This document shows positions 52,296 through 60,187 of a DNA stretch of 62,002 bases, piece by piece (positions within the stretch are counted from its first letter, which is position 1; each line of letters begins with the position of its first letter). Origin of the DNA: JAVKDP01 sp040222185 (GTDB lineage: Bacteria; Bacteroidota; Rhodothermia; Balneolales; Balneolaceae); the NCBI GenBank assembly GCA_040222185.1, contig JAVKDP010000006.1, positions 1-62,002 on the forward strand, written 5' to 3'. Below the pieces are notes generated by a model. It ran no database searches. It was not told the DNA's origin and saw only the letters and a list, made by a program, of their open reading frames with translations. Position numbers and translations under genes: made by a program.

Positions 52296-53174
52296 ATGAA
52301 AAAAATTTTAGCATCTCTTTTTATTCTAGTAGTAGTATTTGGCTGCAATAGTGGAGATAAATCGATTGACGGAAGCCCGAAAACAGATGATATCGTAATT
52401 ATAAGTACTAATTTTGGTGATATGTATGTAGTACTTTATGATGAAACACCGCTTCACAAAGAGAACTTTTTGAAGTTAGCTAATGAAGGGTTTTATGATA
52501 GTACTACCTTTCACAGAGTAATTGAGGGATTTATGATCCAGGGTGGTGACCCTAATTCTAAGGATGAAATCCCATTTAATGATGGACAAGGAGGTCCTGG
52601 TTATACTATCGAAGCTGAGTTTAATCCTGATTTATATCATAAAAAAGGAGCTTTAGCTGCTGCTCGCCTTGGAGGTGCTCAAAACCCTGAAATGAGATCA
52701 AGTGGTTCTCAATTTTATATCGTTCAAGGGAAACAGGTTACAGTAGAAGAGCTGGATCAAACTATGGAAGTAACCAATGAGAATGAAAGACAGTTTATGA
52801 TCAGGGATTATTGCTATGCCCCTGAAAATAAAAAGATTTTAGAGGCACTCCAGAGAAACCAGAATGCAGGAAGAATAGATAGTGTCCAGGCGATACTGGA
52901 TGAAATTGAACCAGTCGCTACCGCTGGATTTGAACCAAAGTTTTATACCGAAGAACAAAAAACGACTTATTCGACAATTGGCGGAACTCCCTTTTTAGAT
53001 TACAATTATACCGTTTATGGGGAAGTTATTCGTGGACTCGAGATTGTAGATGAGATTGCTGTTCAGGAAAAAGGGCAAGGAGATCGGCCGGTGCTTCCAA
53101 TTATGATGTCTGTTCGGGTTGAAACAATGGATAGAGCTGATATCGAAAAAGAGTTCGGGTATTCATACAAATAG
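52296..53174 (+). CDS. Cyclophilin-type peptidyl-prolyl isomerase lipoprotein
   Basis: A 292-residue lipoprotein (lipobox VFGC, Cys17). The cyclophilin core begins near residue 30: FGDMYVVLYDETPLHKENFLKLANEGFYDSTTFHRVIEGFMIQGGDP with the catalytic Arg, Phe and Gln, and GSQFYIV. Between this and the last strands (YTVYGEVIRGLEIVDEI) there is an insert of about 75 residues with helices, including an acidic patch. It should fold proline bonds in periplasmic or outer-membrane proteins. The next gene, a lipoprotein, starts 6 bases after it. Confidence 0.88.
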   Translation: MKKILASLFILVVVFGCNSGDKSIDGSPKTDDIVIISTNFGDMYVVLYDETPLHKENFLKLANEGFYDSTTFHRVIEGFMIQGGDPNSKDEIPFNDGQGGPGYTIEAEFNPDLYHKKGALAAARLGGAQNPEMRSSGSQFYIVQGKQVTVEELDQTMEVTNENERQFMIRDYCYAPENKKILEALQRNQNAGRIDSVQAILDEIEPVATAGFEPKFYTEEQKTTYSTIGGTPFLDYNYTVYGEVIRGLEIVDEIAVQEKGQGDRPVLPIMMSVRVETMDRADIEKEFGYSYK

Positions 53175-53180
53175 TGTTAG

Positions 53181-53927
53181 ATGAGCAGGTTATCGATCCA
53201 TATCCTGTTCTTTATGTGCATCCTTTTTTTAGGGTGCACTTCTTACAATAGCCGGCCCTATTTCTTTCTCGATGGGTATGACGAACTCGAGTTTAGGGAT
53301 ACAAAGAATAACGGAGTCTCTACCCGTGAATTTATCATTTATGACCAGAGAAATAGTGTAACTACTTACCAGGTTTTAGATACCTCACTTACGCTTGTTT
53401 ATAGAAAAACAGGAGAATTGTATTCCGGTTTCATAAGAACCTATCACTGGGATATATATAATATAGAGGGCATTTTTAAGAATGGTAAGATTGAAAGGTT
53501 ACGATACTGGCATTCAAACAGAAGGCTTGGGATGGATGCCGATTTTAAGTCTGGAACGGGTCAGGTATGGAATTTTTTGGGTGATTTGGCAATAACATGG
53601 AATCCGGAGGAAGAAATCTTCCTCAACCCAAGTACGCAGAAGATTCGAAGAATTCAGAATGATACCACCACCACGAATTTCAATTCAGAAGGTGTACTTA
53701 TAAACTATTCTATTCGATCAGACTCTAATTTTGCGAGATATTACCCCGATGGTTCGCTCAGTTTTCTATTTCCCATTAATAGTACAGGAAGAGTTCATGG
53801 TCCGGTAAAAAGATGGCATCCAAATGGCCAGTTACGAGCTATTGGTGAATACCGGAATGGCCGGGAGTTTGGAACATGGATTGAATATGATTCCCTGGGT
53901 AACGAGATTGACCGAAAGGACTGGTAG
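53181..53927 (+). CDS. Lipoprotein with MORN-like (YwqK-type) repeats
   Basis: A 248-residue lipoprotein with lipobox LFLGC (Cys19). The C-terminal half contains MORN-variant repeats: GVLINYSIRSDS, RYYPDGSLSFLFPI, VHGPVKRWHPNGQLRAIGEYRNGREFGTWIEYDSLGNEI. This is the pattern of the YwqK family, often labelled toxin-antitoxin antitoxin without proof. No toxin is nearby; a surface or periplasmic structural role is at least as likely. It follows the cyclophilin lipoprotein by 6 bases. Confidence 0.72.
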   Translation: MSRLSIHILFFMCILFLGCTSYNSRPYFFLDGYDELEFRDTKNNGVSTREFIIYDQRNSVTTYQVLDTSLTLVYRKTGELYSGFIRTYHWDIYNIEGIFKNGKIERLRYWHSNRRLGMDADFKSGTGQVWNFLGDLAITWNPEEEIFLNPSTQKIRRIQNDTTTTNFNSEGVLINYSIRSDSNFARYYPDGSLSFLFPINSTGRVHGPVKRWHPNGQLRAIGEYRNGREFGTWIEYDSLGNEIDRKDW

Positions 53928-53933
53928 CTTTTT

Positions 53934-53956
53934 AACCAAGCGAACTATTCTTGGTT
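53934..53956 (+). terminator. Possible terminator after the MORN lipoprotein gene
   Basis: AACCAAG at 53934-53940 pairs with CTTGGTT at 53950-53956 over a 9-base loop, 7 bases after the stop; a TTT precedes it and no long T-tract follows. Confidence 0.35.
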
Positions 53957-53991
53957 TCATTACTATAAGGTGTTGAATTAACTCCACCAAA

Positions 53992-55848
53992 ATGAAATTC
54001 TCCATCCCTTCTTTAAGCCAAATCCTGGATACTGGATTAAAGACATACTATCGTTTTCCATTTGTAATACTAGTTGCCATTATTGGAACAGTTGCTGGTA
54101 TTTGGTCGGTGAGTGTATCTTCACCGGAAACAGAAGCATTTCCATTATTAATAAAGATATTAGCTATTTCAGCACTCGGAGTCTCTTTGCTGTTCGGCAT
54201 TGATACATTAAGTGAAGAACTCAGTATCGATTTACCAAAGAAGTACGGTCTCAGAATCTTCGGTCTTATTCTGTTGGTACTTTATTTTGTTTTAGTAGGT
54301 GATGGCTTCGAGAACGGCCCGGGCAAGATATGGATACAGTATTTACTCTTTGCTTTGGCAACGCATCTTTTTGCTTCATTTGCACCTTTTCTTGTGGATG
54401 GTAAAGTAGATGAGTTTTGGGAGTTCAATAAGTCTCTTTTTCTGAGAATCTTGACTTCTGCGCTCTATACACTTGTGCTTTATGTGGGATTAGTAATTGC
54501 AATGCTGGCCATCGATAACCTTCTTGAATTTAATATTGACGGAGACAGATACTTACAATTGTTCATATTCCTGGTAGGGATTTTTAATACCTGGTTTTTC
54601 CTGGCAGGAGTGCCGGAATTAGGACGTAGTTCAGAAAATAAGGCTGCCTACCCTAAAGCTCTGAAAGTATTTGTTCAATACGTATTAATTCCACTGGTGA
54701 CGGTGTACATCAGTATTCTGTATTTATACACGATAAAGATTCTATTGCAGTGGGAAATGCCAAATGGCTGGGTTTCATACCTGGTATTGAGTTTTTCAAT
54801 CGTTGGCATTTTTTCACTTTTACTTCTTTATCCAATTCGAAACCATGAAGACAGCAAATGGATCAAGATTTATTCGAAGGGGTATTATTTCGCATTAATT
54901 CCTTTGGTCATACTATTATTGGTATCCATTTACATTAGAATTTCAGAGTATGGAGTAACCATAAACCGATACTTTGTAGCAACATTGGGGGTGTGGCTTG
55001 CAGGATTAGTTGTCTATTACCTGGTTAGTAAAAAGAAAAGTATAAAAGTTATTCCCATATCACTTTGCCTGGTTGTACTGGGAGTTTCATTTGGACCACT
55101 CGGGGCATTCTCCGTATCAGAAAGGAGCCAGCTTGGGAGGTTTGAAGATATCCTGTCAAATAATGGTTTAATTGATGAAAATGATCATGTTTTAACCGCT
55201 TCTAATCCAATAACTTTTGAAGACCGGAAAGAGCTAAGCTCGATTGTCCTTTATCTTGTGGACCACCATGGTTTAGAAGTTCTTAGTTCCTACTTCAGTT
55301 TTGACCTGGAAGAAGAGGTAGAGAATTTTGATCCTGAAATGCATGGTTATATAGGTAACTTTACTTCTGGCAAAGTGACAAAACTAATGGGCTTCGATTT
55401 TGTTTATGATTGGAGTAATGAGGACACAGACGAAAAAAATCGTTTTAATTTGGTGAGTCAAAACGTTGCGGTAACAAGCGTTTCAGGATACCAATATTAT
55501 ATTCCGGATATTTCTTTTAGTAGAAATGACAGCATAGAAGCGGAGCTTTTAACATATGAGCCTTTTAAGCTTAGCTATTCCTTTGACGAAGATACACTAG
55601 CCATAAATCACCTTGAATCAGGTAAAAATATAAAGTTTATTATAATTGGTCTTGTACATGAATTATATGAAAAGTATCCTGACTGGAATTATTCAGATGA
55701 AGCAATTTCAGCTCAGGAAGCAAGAGCAGAAGTTGAAAATGAAGACTTAAAAATAGTATATAAGCTGAAGCGAGCAGAGGGTAAGTTTGAAAATGAGCTA
55801 AGCCTTGAAAGTTTTTCAGTGGATCTCTTAATACATATAAAAGAATGA
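53992..55848 (+). CDS. DUF4153-type membrane protein
   Basis: A 618-residue protein. About ten to twelve hydrophobic segments fill residues 20-385, then a soluble C-terminal domain (about 390-618) rich in beta strands and acidic residues. The order of helices and the RLVQYVLIPLVTVYISILYLYTIKI-like stretch around residues 225-248 recall DUF4153 proteins, which have no known function. It overlaps the AI-2E transporter gene by 4 bases, so they are co-translated. Confidence 0.7.
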   Translation: MKFSIPSLSQILDTGLKTYYRFPFVILVAIIGTVAGIWSVSVSSPETEAFPLLIKILAISALGVSLLFGIDTLSEELSIDLPKKYGLRIFGLILLVLYFVLVGDGFENGPGKIWIQYLLFALATHLFASFAPFLVDGKVDEFWEFNKSLFLRILTSALYTLVLYVGLVIAMLAIDNLLEFNIDGDRYLQLFIFLVGIFNTWFFLAGVPELGRSSENKAAYPKALKVFVQYVLIPLVTVYISILYLYTIKILLQWEMPNGWVSYLVLSFSIVGIFSLLLLYPIRNHEDSKWIKIYSKGYYFALIPLVILLLVSIYIRISEYGVTINRYFVATLGVWLAGLVVYYLVSKKKSIKVIPISLCLVVLGVSFGPLGAFSVSERSQLGRFEDILSNNGLIDENDHVLTASNPITFEDRKELSSIVLYLVDHHGLEVLSSYFSFDLEEEVENFDPEMHGYIGNFTSGKVTKLMGFDFVYDWSNEDTDEKNRFNLVSQNVAVTSVSGYQYYIPDISFSRNDSIEAELLTYEPFKLSYSFDEDTLAINHLESGKNIKFIIIGLVHELYEKYPDWNYSDEAISAQEARAEVENEDLKIVYKLKRAEGKFENELSLESFSVDLLIHIKE

Positions 55849-56921
55849 AACATCACCCAATTAAAACTACGAGAGTATATCCATTTTGGCTTAAAGCGTC
55901 TGTAACACTGATCGGACTTTGTTTACTGTTCGTGATAATGAGCTATGGTAAATTTATACTCATGCCATTAGCTTTTGCGGGGTTTCTTTCCATGCTTTTA
56001 AACCCGGTAGTAAATAAGCTGGAAAGCTGGAAATTAGGAAGAGCCTTCAGCATCATTCTTACCATTCTATTAGTACTGGTGGTATTTGCCGGGATTATAT
56101 CGCTGATTTCAGCGCAGTTTGTACAGTTTGCGGAAAGGATTCCTGAAGTAACGGAACGACTAAAGACTGTTACGACTGATGGTATTCAGTTTCTTGAAGA
56201 AACAGTTGGGCTATCTCAGGAACAACGAACCAATTACCTGGAACAAGGGCTTAGCAATATTATTGATAGAAGTGGTGCTTATATAAGTTCGTTGATTGGA
56301 GCTACCACCAGTGCGTTCACACTTCTATCACTTTTACCCATCTTTATTTTCTTCATGCTTTATTATCGGGAGATGTATCAAACCTTCTTTCAAAAGATGT
56401 TTGAGCAACAGGATGGAAGCTCAAGAATAGACCTGGTTTTAACAGATGTTCAGGAAGTAACCCAAAACTACCTGGTTGGTATGCTTACCGTAATAGGGAT
56501 TTTGGCAGTTCTGAATACTACTGGTTTATTTATTATTGGTATGGAACATGCTATTTTCTTTGGAGTGTTTGCTTCGCTGATGGCTGTAATTCCATACATC
56601 GGTATTATCATTGGTGCGCTTCCACCGTTACTCTTCGCCTTTCTTCTGGGAGATTCATTACTAACCCCCGTTCTTGTGCTGGCTGTATTCGGAACGGTTC
56701 AATTCCTGGAAGGCAATTTCATTTCACCGAGAATTGTGGGATCGAAAGTTTCCATTAACCCTTTCATGGCTATGCTCGCATTAATTATTGGTGGAGAAGT
56801 CTGGGGTATTTCCGGAATGATCCTCTTTGTACCATTAATTGGAATACTACGGGTGATCTTTGAGGAGATTGAAGGACTAAAACCATTTGGGTATTTATTG
56901 GGGAATAGGATAGAGTATTAG
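55845..56921 (+). CDS. AI-2E family transporter
   Basis: A 358-residue polytopic membrane protein of the AI-2 exporter (TqsA/YhhT) family: helices at about 17-40 and 70-95, a soluble segment at about 100-150, then six C-terminal helices with GALPPLLFAFLLG and FLEGNFISPRIVGSKVSINPFMAMLALIIGGEVWG, the family signature. Some members export AI-2, others are sodium/proton antiporters; the substrate is undetermined. It overlaps the DUF4153 gene by 4 bases and is followed by a 10-bp inverted repeat. Confidence 0.88.
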   Translation: MKHHPIKTTRVYPFWLKASVTLIGLCLLFVIMSYGKFILMPLAFAGFLSMLLNPVVNKLESWKLGRAFSIILTILLVLVVFAGIISLISAQFVQFAERIPEVTERLKTVTTDGIQFLEETVGLSQEQRTNYLEQGLSNIIDRSGAYISSLIGATTSAFTLLSLLPIFIFFMLYYREMYQTFFQKMFEQQDGSSRIDLVLTDVQEVTQNYLVGMLTVIGILAVLNTTGLFIIGMEHAIFFGVFASLMAVIPYIGIIIGALPPLLFAFLLGDSLLTPVLVLAVFGTVQFLEGNFISPRIVGSKVSINPFMAMLALIIGGEVWGISGMILFVPLIGILRVIFEEIEGLKPFGYLLGNRIEY

Positions 56922-56928
56922 AGAAGAA

Positions 56929-56958
56929 AGAAGTTCGAGATAATTAAATCGAACTTCT
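56929..56958. terminator. 10-bp inverted repeat after the AI-2E transporter
   Basis: AGAAGTTCGA at 56929-56938 pairs perfectly with TCGAACTTCT at 56949-56958 across a 10-base loop, 8 bases after the stop. There is no T-tract, so it may be a terminator helped by other factors or an operator for the AraC-type gene beginning at 57035. Confidence 0.4.
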
Positions 56959-57034
56959 GTCAAGCCTGATTACTCTATATTGATTGAATGAAAAAGCACA
57001 ATTGAGAAGGCTTGTAATTTCAAGATTCAGGATC

Positions 57035-58174
57035 ATGAACCATATTTCTTTGCTAGCACTTTTGGAGATTATCACAACATTTCAGCTGGTTTTTTTCTCC
57101 GTATTTCTTGTAACGTTCAATAAGGGCAAAAGGCTTTCAAATATCTTGTTAGGTTTATTTCTTTTCTTTCTTGCAGTAAGCTACCAGCATTATGCCTTGG
57201 GGAGTTTTAGTGAGTATGTTATAGAGAACTATCCAAGCCTTTTCCACTTTTTACCTCTTGCTTTTCAGTTAACTGTAGGCCCTTTCTTATACTTTTATAT
57301 AAAGTCATATCTGCAAAAAGACTATAAGATCAGGAGTATCGACAGTATTCATTTTCTGCCATTTTTAGGAATGATCATATATCTGGGAGTTCATTTTTTC
57401 AGCCTTCCTTTCCAAGAAAAACAGAGGGTGCTGATAGATGGAAGTCTGTTTAACTGGCGCGAGTATACAGTTATGATGTCCGTCATACATATTCAAAGCA
57501 TTGCTTATATAGTAGCTTCCCTGGCTATACTTAGACAATACCGAATAAAGCTTTTGAGTAATTTCGCTGAACTAACAAAGCATAATTTGTCATGGTTGTC
57601 CTTAATCTTATTTGGCGTTGGTATAACCTGGTTCCTGCGGATAACAAACTTCTGGATATGGGTATTCGATGAGAGTCTTGTCAAACTTAATTATGATCAG
57701 TTCAGACATATACAGGCCATAGTTTTTTTGATATTTTCCAGTACCATTGTTTTCAGGACGCTTCGTGAACCAGAAGTATTTTATGCCCCAAAGAAAAAGT
57801 ATTCAGCTAATTATCTTAGCAATGAAGAATGCGAAGTGCTTAAGAAAAAATTGCTGGACTATATGGAAATCGAAAAACCATACTTAAATCCGGAATTAAA
57901 CCTGAAAATGTTGTCTGATGAGGTGGAGATACCACAACATCATATCTCACAACTACTTGGAAGAACTATGGCTAAGAACTTTTTTGATTTTGTAAACAGC
58001 TATCGAATAATGGAAAGCAAAATACTGTTACTCAAACATTCATCATCCAGTAAGAATATCTCAGAGATTATGTACGAGGTTGGTTTTAATTCCAAATCTG
58101 TTTTTAATACCATGTTCAAAAAAGTGACAGGAATGACACCTACTCAATTTAGAAAATTCAGAAACTCAGCATAA
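57035..58174 (+). CDS. Membrane-anchored AraC-family transcription regulator
   Basis: The ATG at 57035 is chosen, with AGGA just before it; an in-frame TTG at 56984 would add 17 polar residues and is unlikely. The 379-residue protein has seven predicted helices (about 1-235, from LLALLEIITTFQLVFFSVFL to HIQAIVFLIFSSTIVF) and a C-terminal AraC domain (about 275-377) with two helix-turn-helix motifs (LKMLSDEVEIPQHHISQLL and ISEIMYEVGFNSKSVFNTMFKKVTGMTPTQFR). It is a one-component sensor-regulator. It might control the secreted propeller/GH5 genes downstream, but this is inference. Confidence 0.88.
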   Translation: MNHISLLALLEIITTFQLVFFSVFLVTFNKGKRLSNILLGLFLFFLAVSYQHYALGSFSEYVIENYPSLFHFLPLAFQLTVGPFLYFYIKSYLQKDYKIRSIDSIHFLPFLGMIIYLGVHFFSLPFQEKQRVLIDGSLFNWREYTVMMSVIHIQSIAYIVASLAILRQYRIKLLSNFAELTKHNLSWLSLILFGVGITWFLRITNFWIWVFDESLVKLNYDQFRHIQAIVFLIFSSTIVFRTLREPEVFYAPKKKYSANYLSNEECEVLKKKLLDYMEIEKPYLNPELNLKMLSDEVEIPQHHISQLLGRTMAKNFFDFVNSYRIMESKILLLKHSSSSKNISEIMYEVGFNSKSVFNTMFKKVTGMTPTQFRKFRNSA

Positions 58175-58250
58175 AAAACGTTCTTATTTCTTAATCAGAA
58201 CGACTAAATCGATTTTCATCTAGATACTTCTCTTAATCGTAAATAAACTA

Positions 58251-58257
58251 AGAGGAG
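58251..58257 (+). promoter_or_regulatory. Strong Shine-Dalgarno site of the PQQ-propeller gene
   Basis: AGAGGAG ends 3 bases before the ATG at 58261, a near-ideal ribosome site that fixes the start and suggests high translation. Confidence 0.7.
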
Positions 58258-58260
58258 TAA

Positions 58261-60078
58261 ATGAAAATTAGATCTACTAAAGTTGCAGGTATAGTATACG
58301 GAGTACTGCTAATAGGATTAACATCAGTATCATCTAATGCACAGCCAGGAAAAGTCTGGGAATTTCAAACGAAAGGTCGTGTTTTTAGCTCGGCACAAGT
58401 TTCAGAAGGAGTAGTGATTATAGGAAGTGATGATCATTTTTTATATGCATTAAGTGCAGAGACCGGAGATGAGCTATGGAAGTTTGAAGCTTTTGGGAAA
58501 GTAAGATCTACGGCTTTGATTAAAGACAGTATTATTGTAATTGCAAGTGGAAGCAGGCTGTATGGTTTGAATAAAGCATCAGGGCAGATGCTGTGGAAGC
58601 ATGAACCTGAAGAAATAATTGGAGTACCTCTATTCAATAATCAAGGGAGATGGGATTTCCATGACTCTTCACCAATATTGGTTGATTCGGTTGCATATTA
58701 TGGGAACGATTACGGTACAATCTATGGAGTAAATATTTACTCTGGAGTCCAGACGTACAAATTCCAATCTGAAGCTGAAACTGCTATTCGAACTAAACCC
58801 GCAGTTGTGGGCGATACGCTTTACTTTGGTGATTGGGATGGAAATTTATTCGCTACCAAAATATCCGATACCAGTTTAGTCTGGCAAAGTGTAGCACTCA
58901 CGGATTTTGGTCCACCATTTTATGGTCAGGTTACTACAGACATTATAGTAGAAGGAGATTACTTATTCTATGGTGGCCACTTGGAAATAGTGAATACTGT
59001 AAACAGGCAGAATGGAAACGTTCAGGAAGCTTTTCGAAGCGGTGGTTCAGGATGGATTTCAGGTTTTCCGGAAGTAATTAATGGAAATGTAGTTATTGGA
59101 GGTTCTGATTATCACAATATTATTTCCTTTGATAAGGACGACTTTTCAGTAAACTGGGTATATAATCTCTCAAATGTTGAACGGGTTTTTAGCCAGCCAT
59201 TTCAACTGGACTCGTTGCTTGGGGTAGCAATTGGAGGCGGAGGAGGAGATGATTCTCTTGGTGCTGGTTCAATATTATTTATAGATGAAGCTTCAGCAAA
59301 ACCCGTAGCCAAAATAACTGTAGACGCGGAAGAAGGAGTAGGCCATGGAATTATGAATACTCCATTCAGAGAAGGAAAAGACTTGTATTTCGGAACTTAT
59401 GGAGGAAAAGTAATAAAGGTTAATCTTGATAGTCATATTGATTCGCTTTACAGGGAAGTTGATGTAGACACCGGGATCGTTGATTTTGGCGAACTAAGAC
59501 TTAGAAGTACAGGATACAGAGGCCGTGTAAAACGGATTGGTATTCATAACACCGGTGATGGGTTTGAGTACTTTTCAACCAGTAACCTTCCGGATTCGGT
59601 TCTGAAAATTACGAACGATATTGATTATTTAAAGCCCGGTGTTTCATCATTTCTCTATGTGGATATTACACTTCCGGAAGAAACGCCTCCTGGCTTTTAT
59701 GAAACTACCCTGGAAATACATTTCAATTCATTTCCAGATACCATTTTTACAAAAAGAATTAAGTACAGTATTGAAAATGACTTGATTACAACTGCAGATC
59801 CTGACGAGAAACCAAAGTCGTACTCGTTAAGCCAAAACTATCCCAACCCATTTAATCCCTCAACAAATATTAGTTTCGAATTAGCTGTCCCCGGTTATAC
59901 TACTCTAAGTATATTTAATGTGGCAGGAAGAGAAGTGGCAACCCTGGTTAATGAGTTAAAAACGAAAGGTAACCATACAGTTACTTTCAATGCGATGGGC
60001 TTTTCATCAGGGGTATACTTTTATGTTTTGAAGTCAGGAGAGTTTGTTGAAACTCGAAAAATGGTATTACTGAAATAG
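58261..60078 (+). CDS. Secreted PQQ-type beta-propeller protein with C-terminal sorting domain
   Basis: A 605-residue exported protein. Signal peptide about 1-28 (cleavage near SNAQ). Residues about 30-405 form a propeller of PQQ/BamB-type repeats (e.g. VIIGSDDHFLYALSAETGDELWKFEA, SRLYGLNKASGQMLWKHE). Residues about 410-505 are an Ig-like or Abnormal-spindle-type beta domain (VDFGELRLRSTGYRGRVKRIGIHNTG). The last 80 residues open with NYPNPFNPST and end GVYFYVLKSGEFVETRKMVLLK, a sorting domain. No enzymatic PQQ ligands are evident. It likely sits on the cell surface; the next gene is a GH5 glycosidase, so a carbohydrate role is possible. Confidence 0.85.
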   Translation: MKIRSTKVAGIVYGVLLIGLTSVSSNAQPGKVWEFQTKGRVFSSAQVSEGVVIIGSDDHFLYALSAETGDELWKFEAFGKVRSTALIKDSIIVIASGSRLYGLNKASGQMLWKHEPEEIIGVPLFNNQGRWDFHDSSPILVDSVAYYGNDYGTIYGVNIYSGVQTYKFQSEAETAIRTKPAVVGDTLYFGDWDGNLFATKISDTSLVWQSVALTDFGPPFYGQVTTDIIVEGDYLFYGGHLEIVNTVNRQNGNVQEAFRSGGSGWISGFPEVINGNVVIGGSDYHNIISFDKDDFSVNWVYNLSNVERVFSQPFQLDSLLGVAIGGGGGDDSLGAGSILFIDEASAKPVAKITVDAEEGVGHGIMNTPFREGKDLYFGTYGGKVIKVNLDSHIDSLYREVDVDTGIVDFGELRLRSTGYRGRVKRIGIHNTGDGFEYFSTSNLPDSVLKITNDIDYLKPGVSSFLYVDITLPEETPPGFYETTLEIHFNSFPDTIFTKRIKYSIENDLITTADPDEKPKSYSLSQNYPNPFNPSTNISFELAVPGYTTLSIFNVAGREVATLVNELKTKGNHTVTFNAMGFSSGVYFYVLKSGEFVETRKMVLLK

Positions 60079-60187
60079 ATTGATAGCTCGATTTATCCCG
60101 TGAGAAATCTTATCTCGTGAACTCTCTTTATTATACACTTTGAAGCTGTTACTTTACAAGGAGTAACCAACAAAGAAGAAAGTAGTC

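Noticed and set aside
53181..53927. MORN/YwqK-type protein as an antitoxin of a toxin-antitoxin pair
   Set aside because: It has a lipoprotein signal and no toxin-like neighbour; the antitoxin label for this family is unproven.
56984..57034. TTG start adding 17 residues to the AraC-type regulator
   Set aside because: The added residues are polar and precede the first membrane helix; the ATG at 57035 has AGGA upstream.
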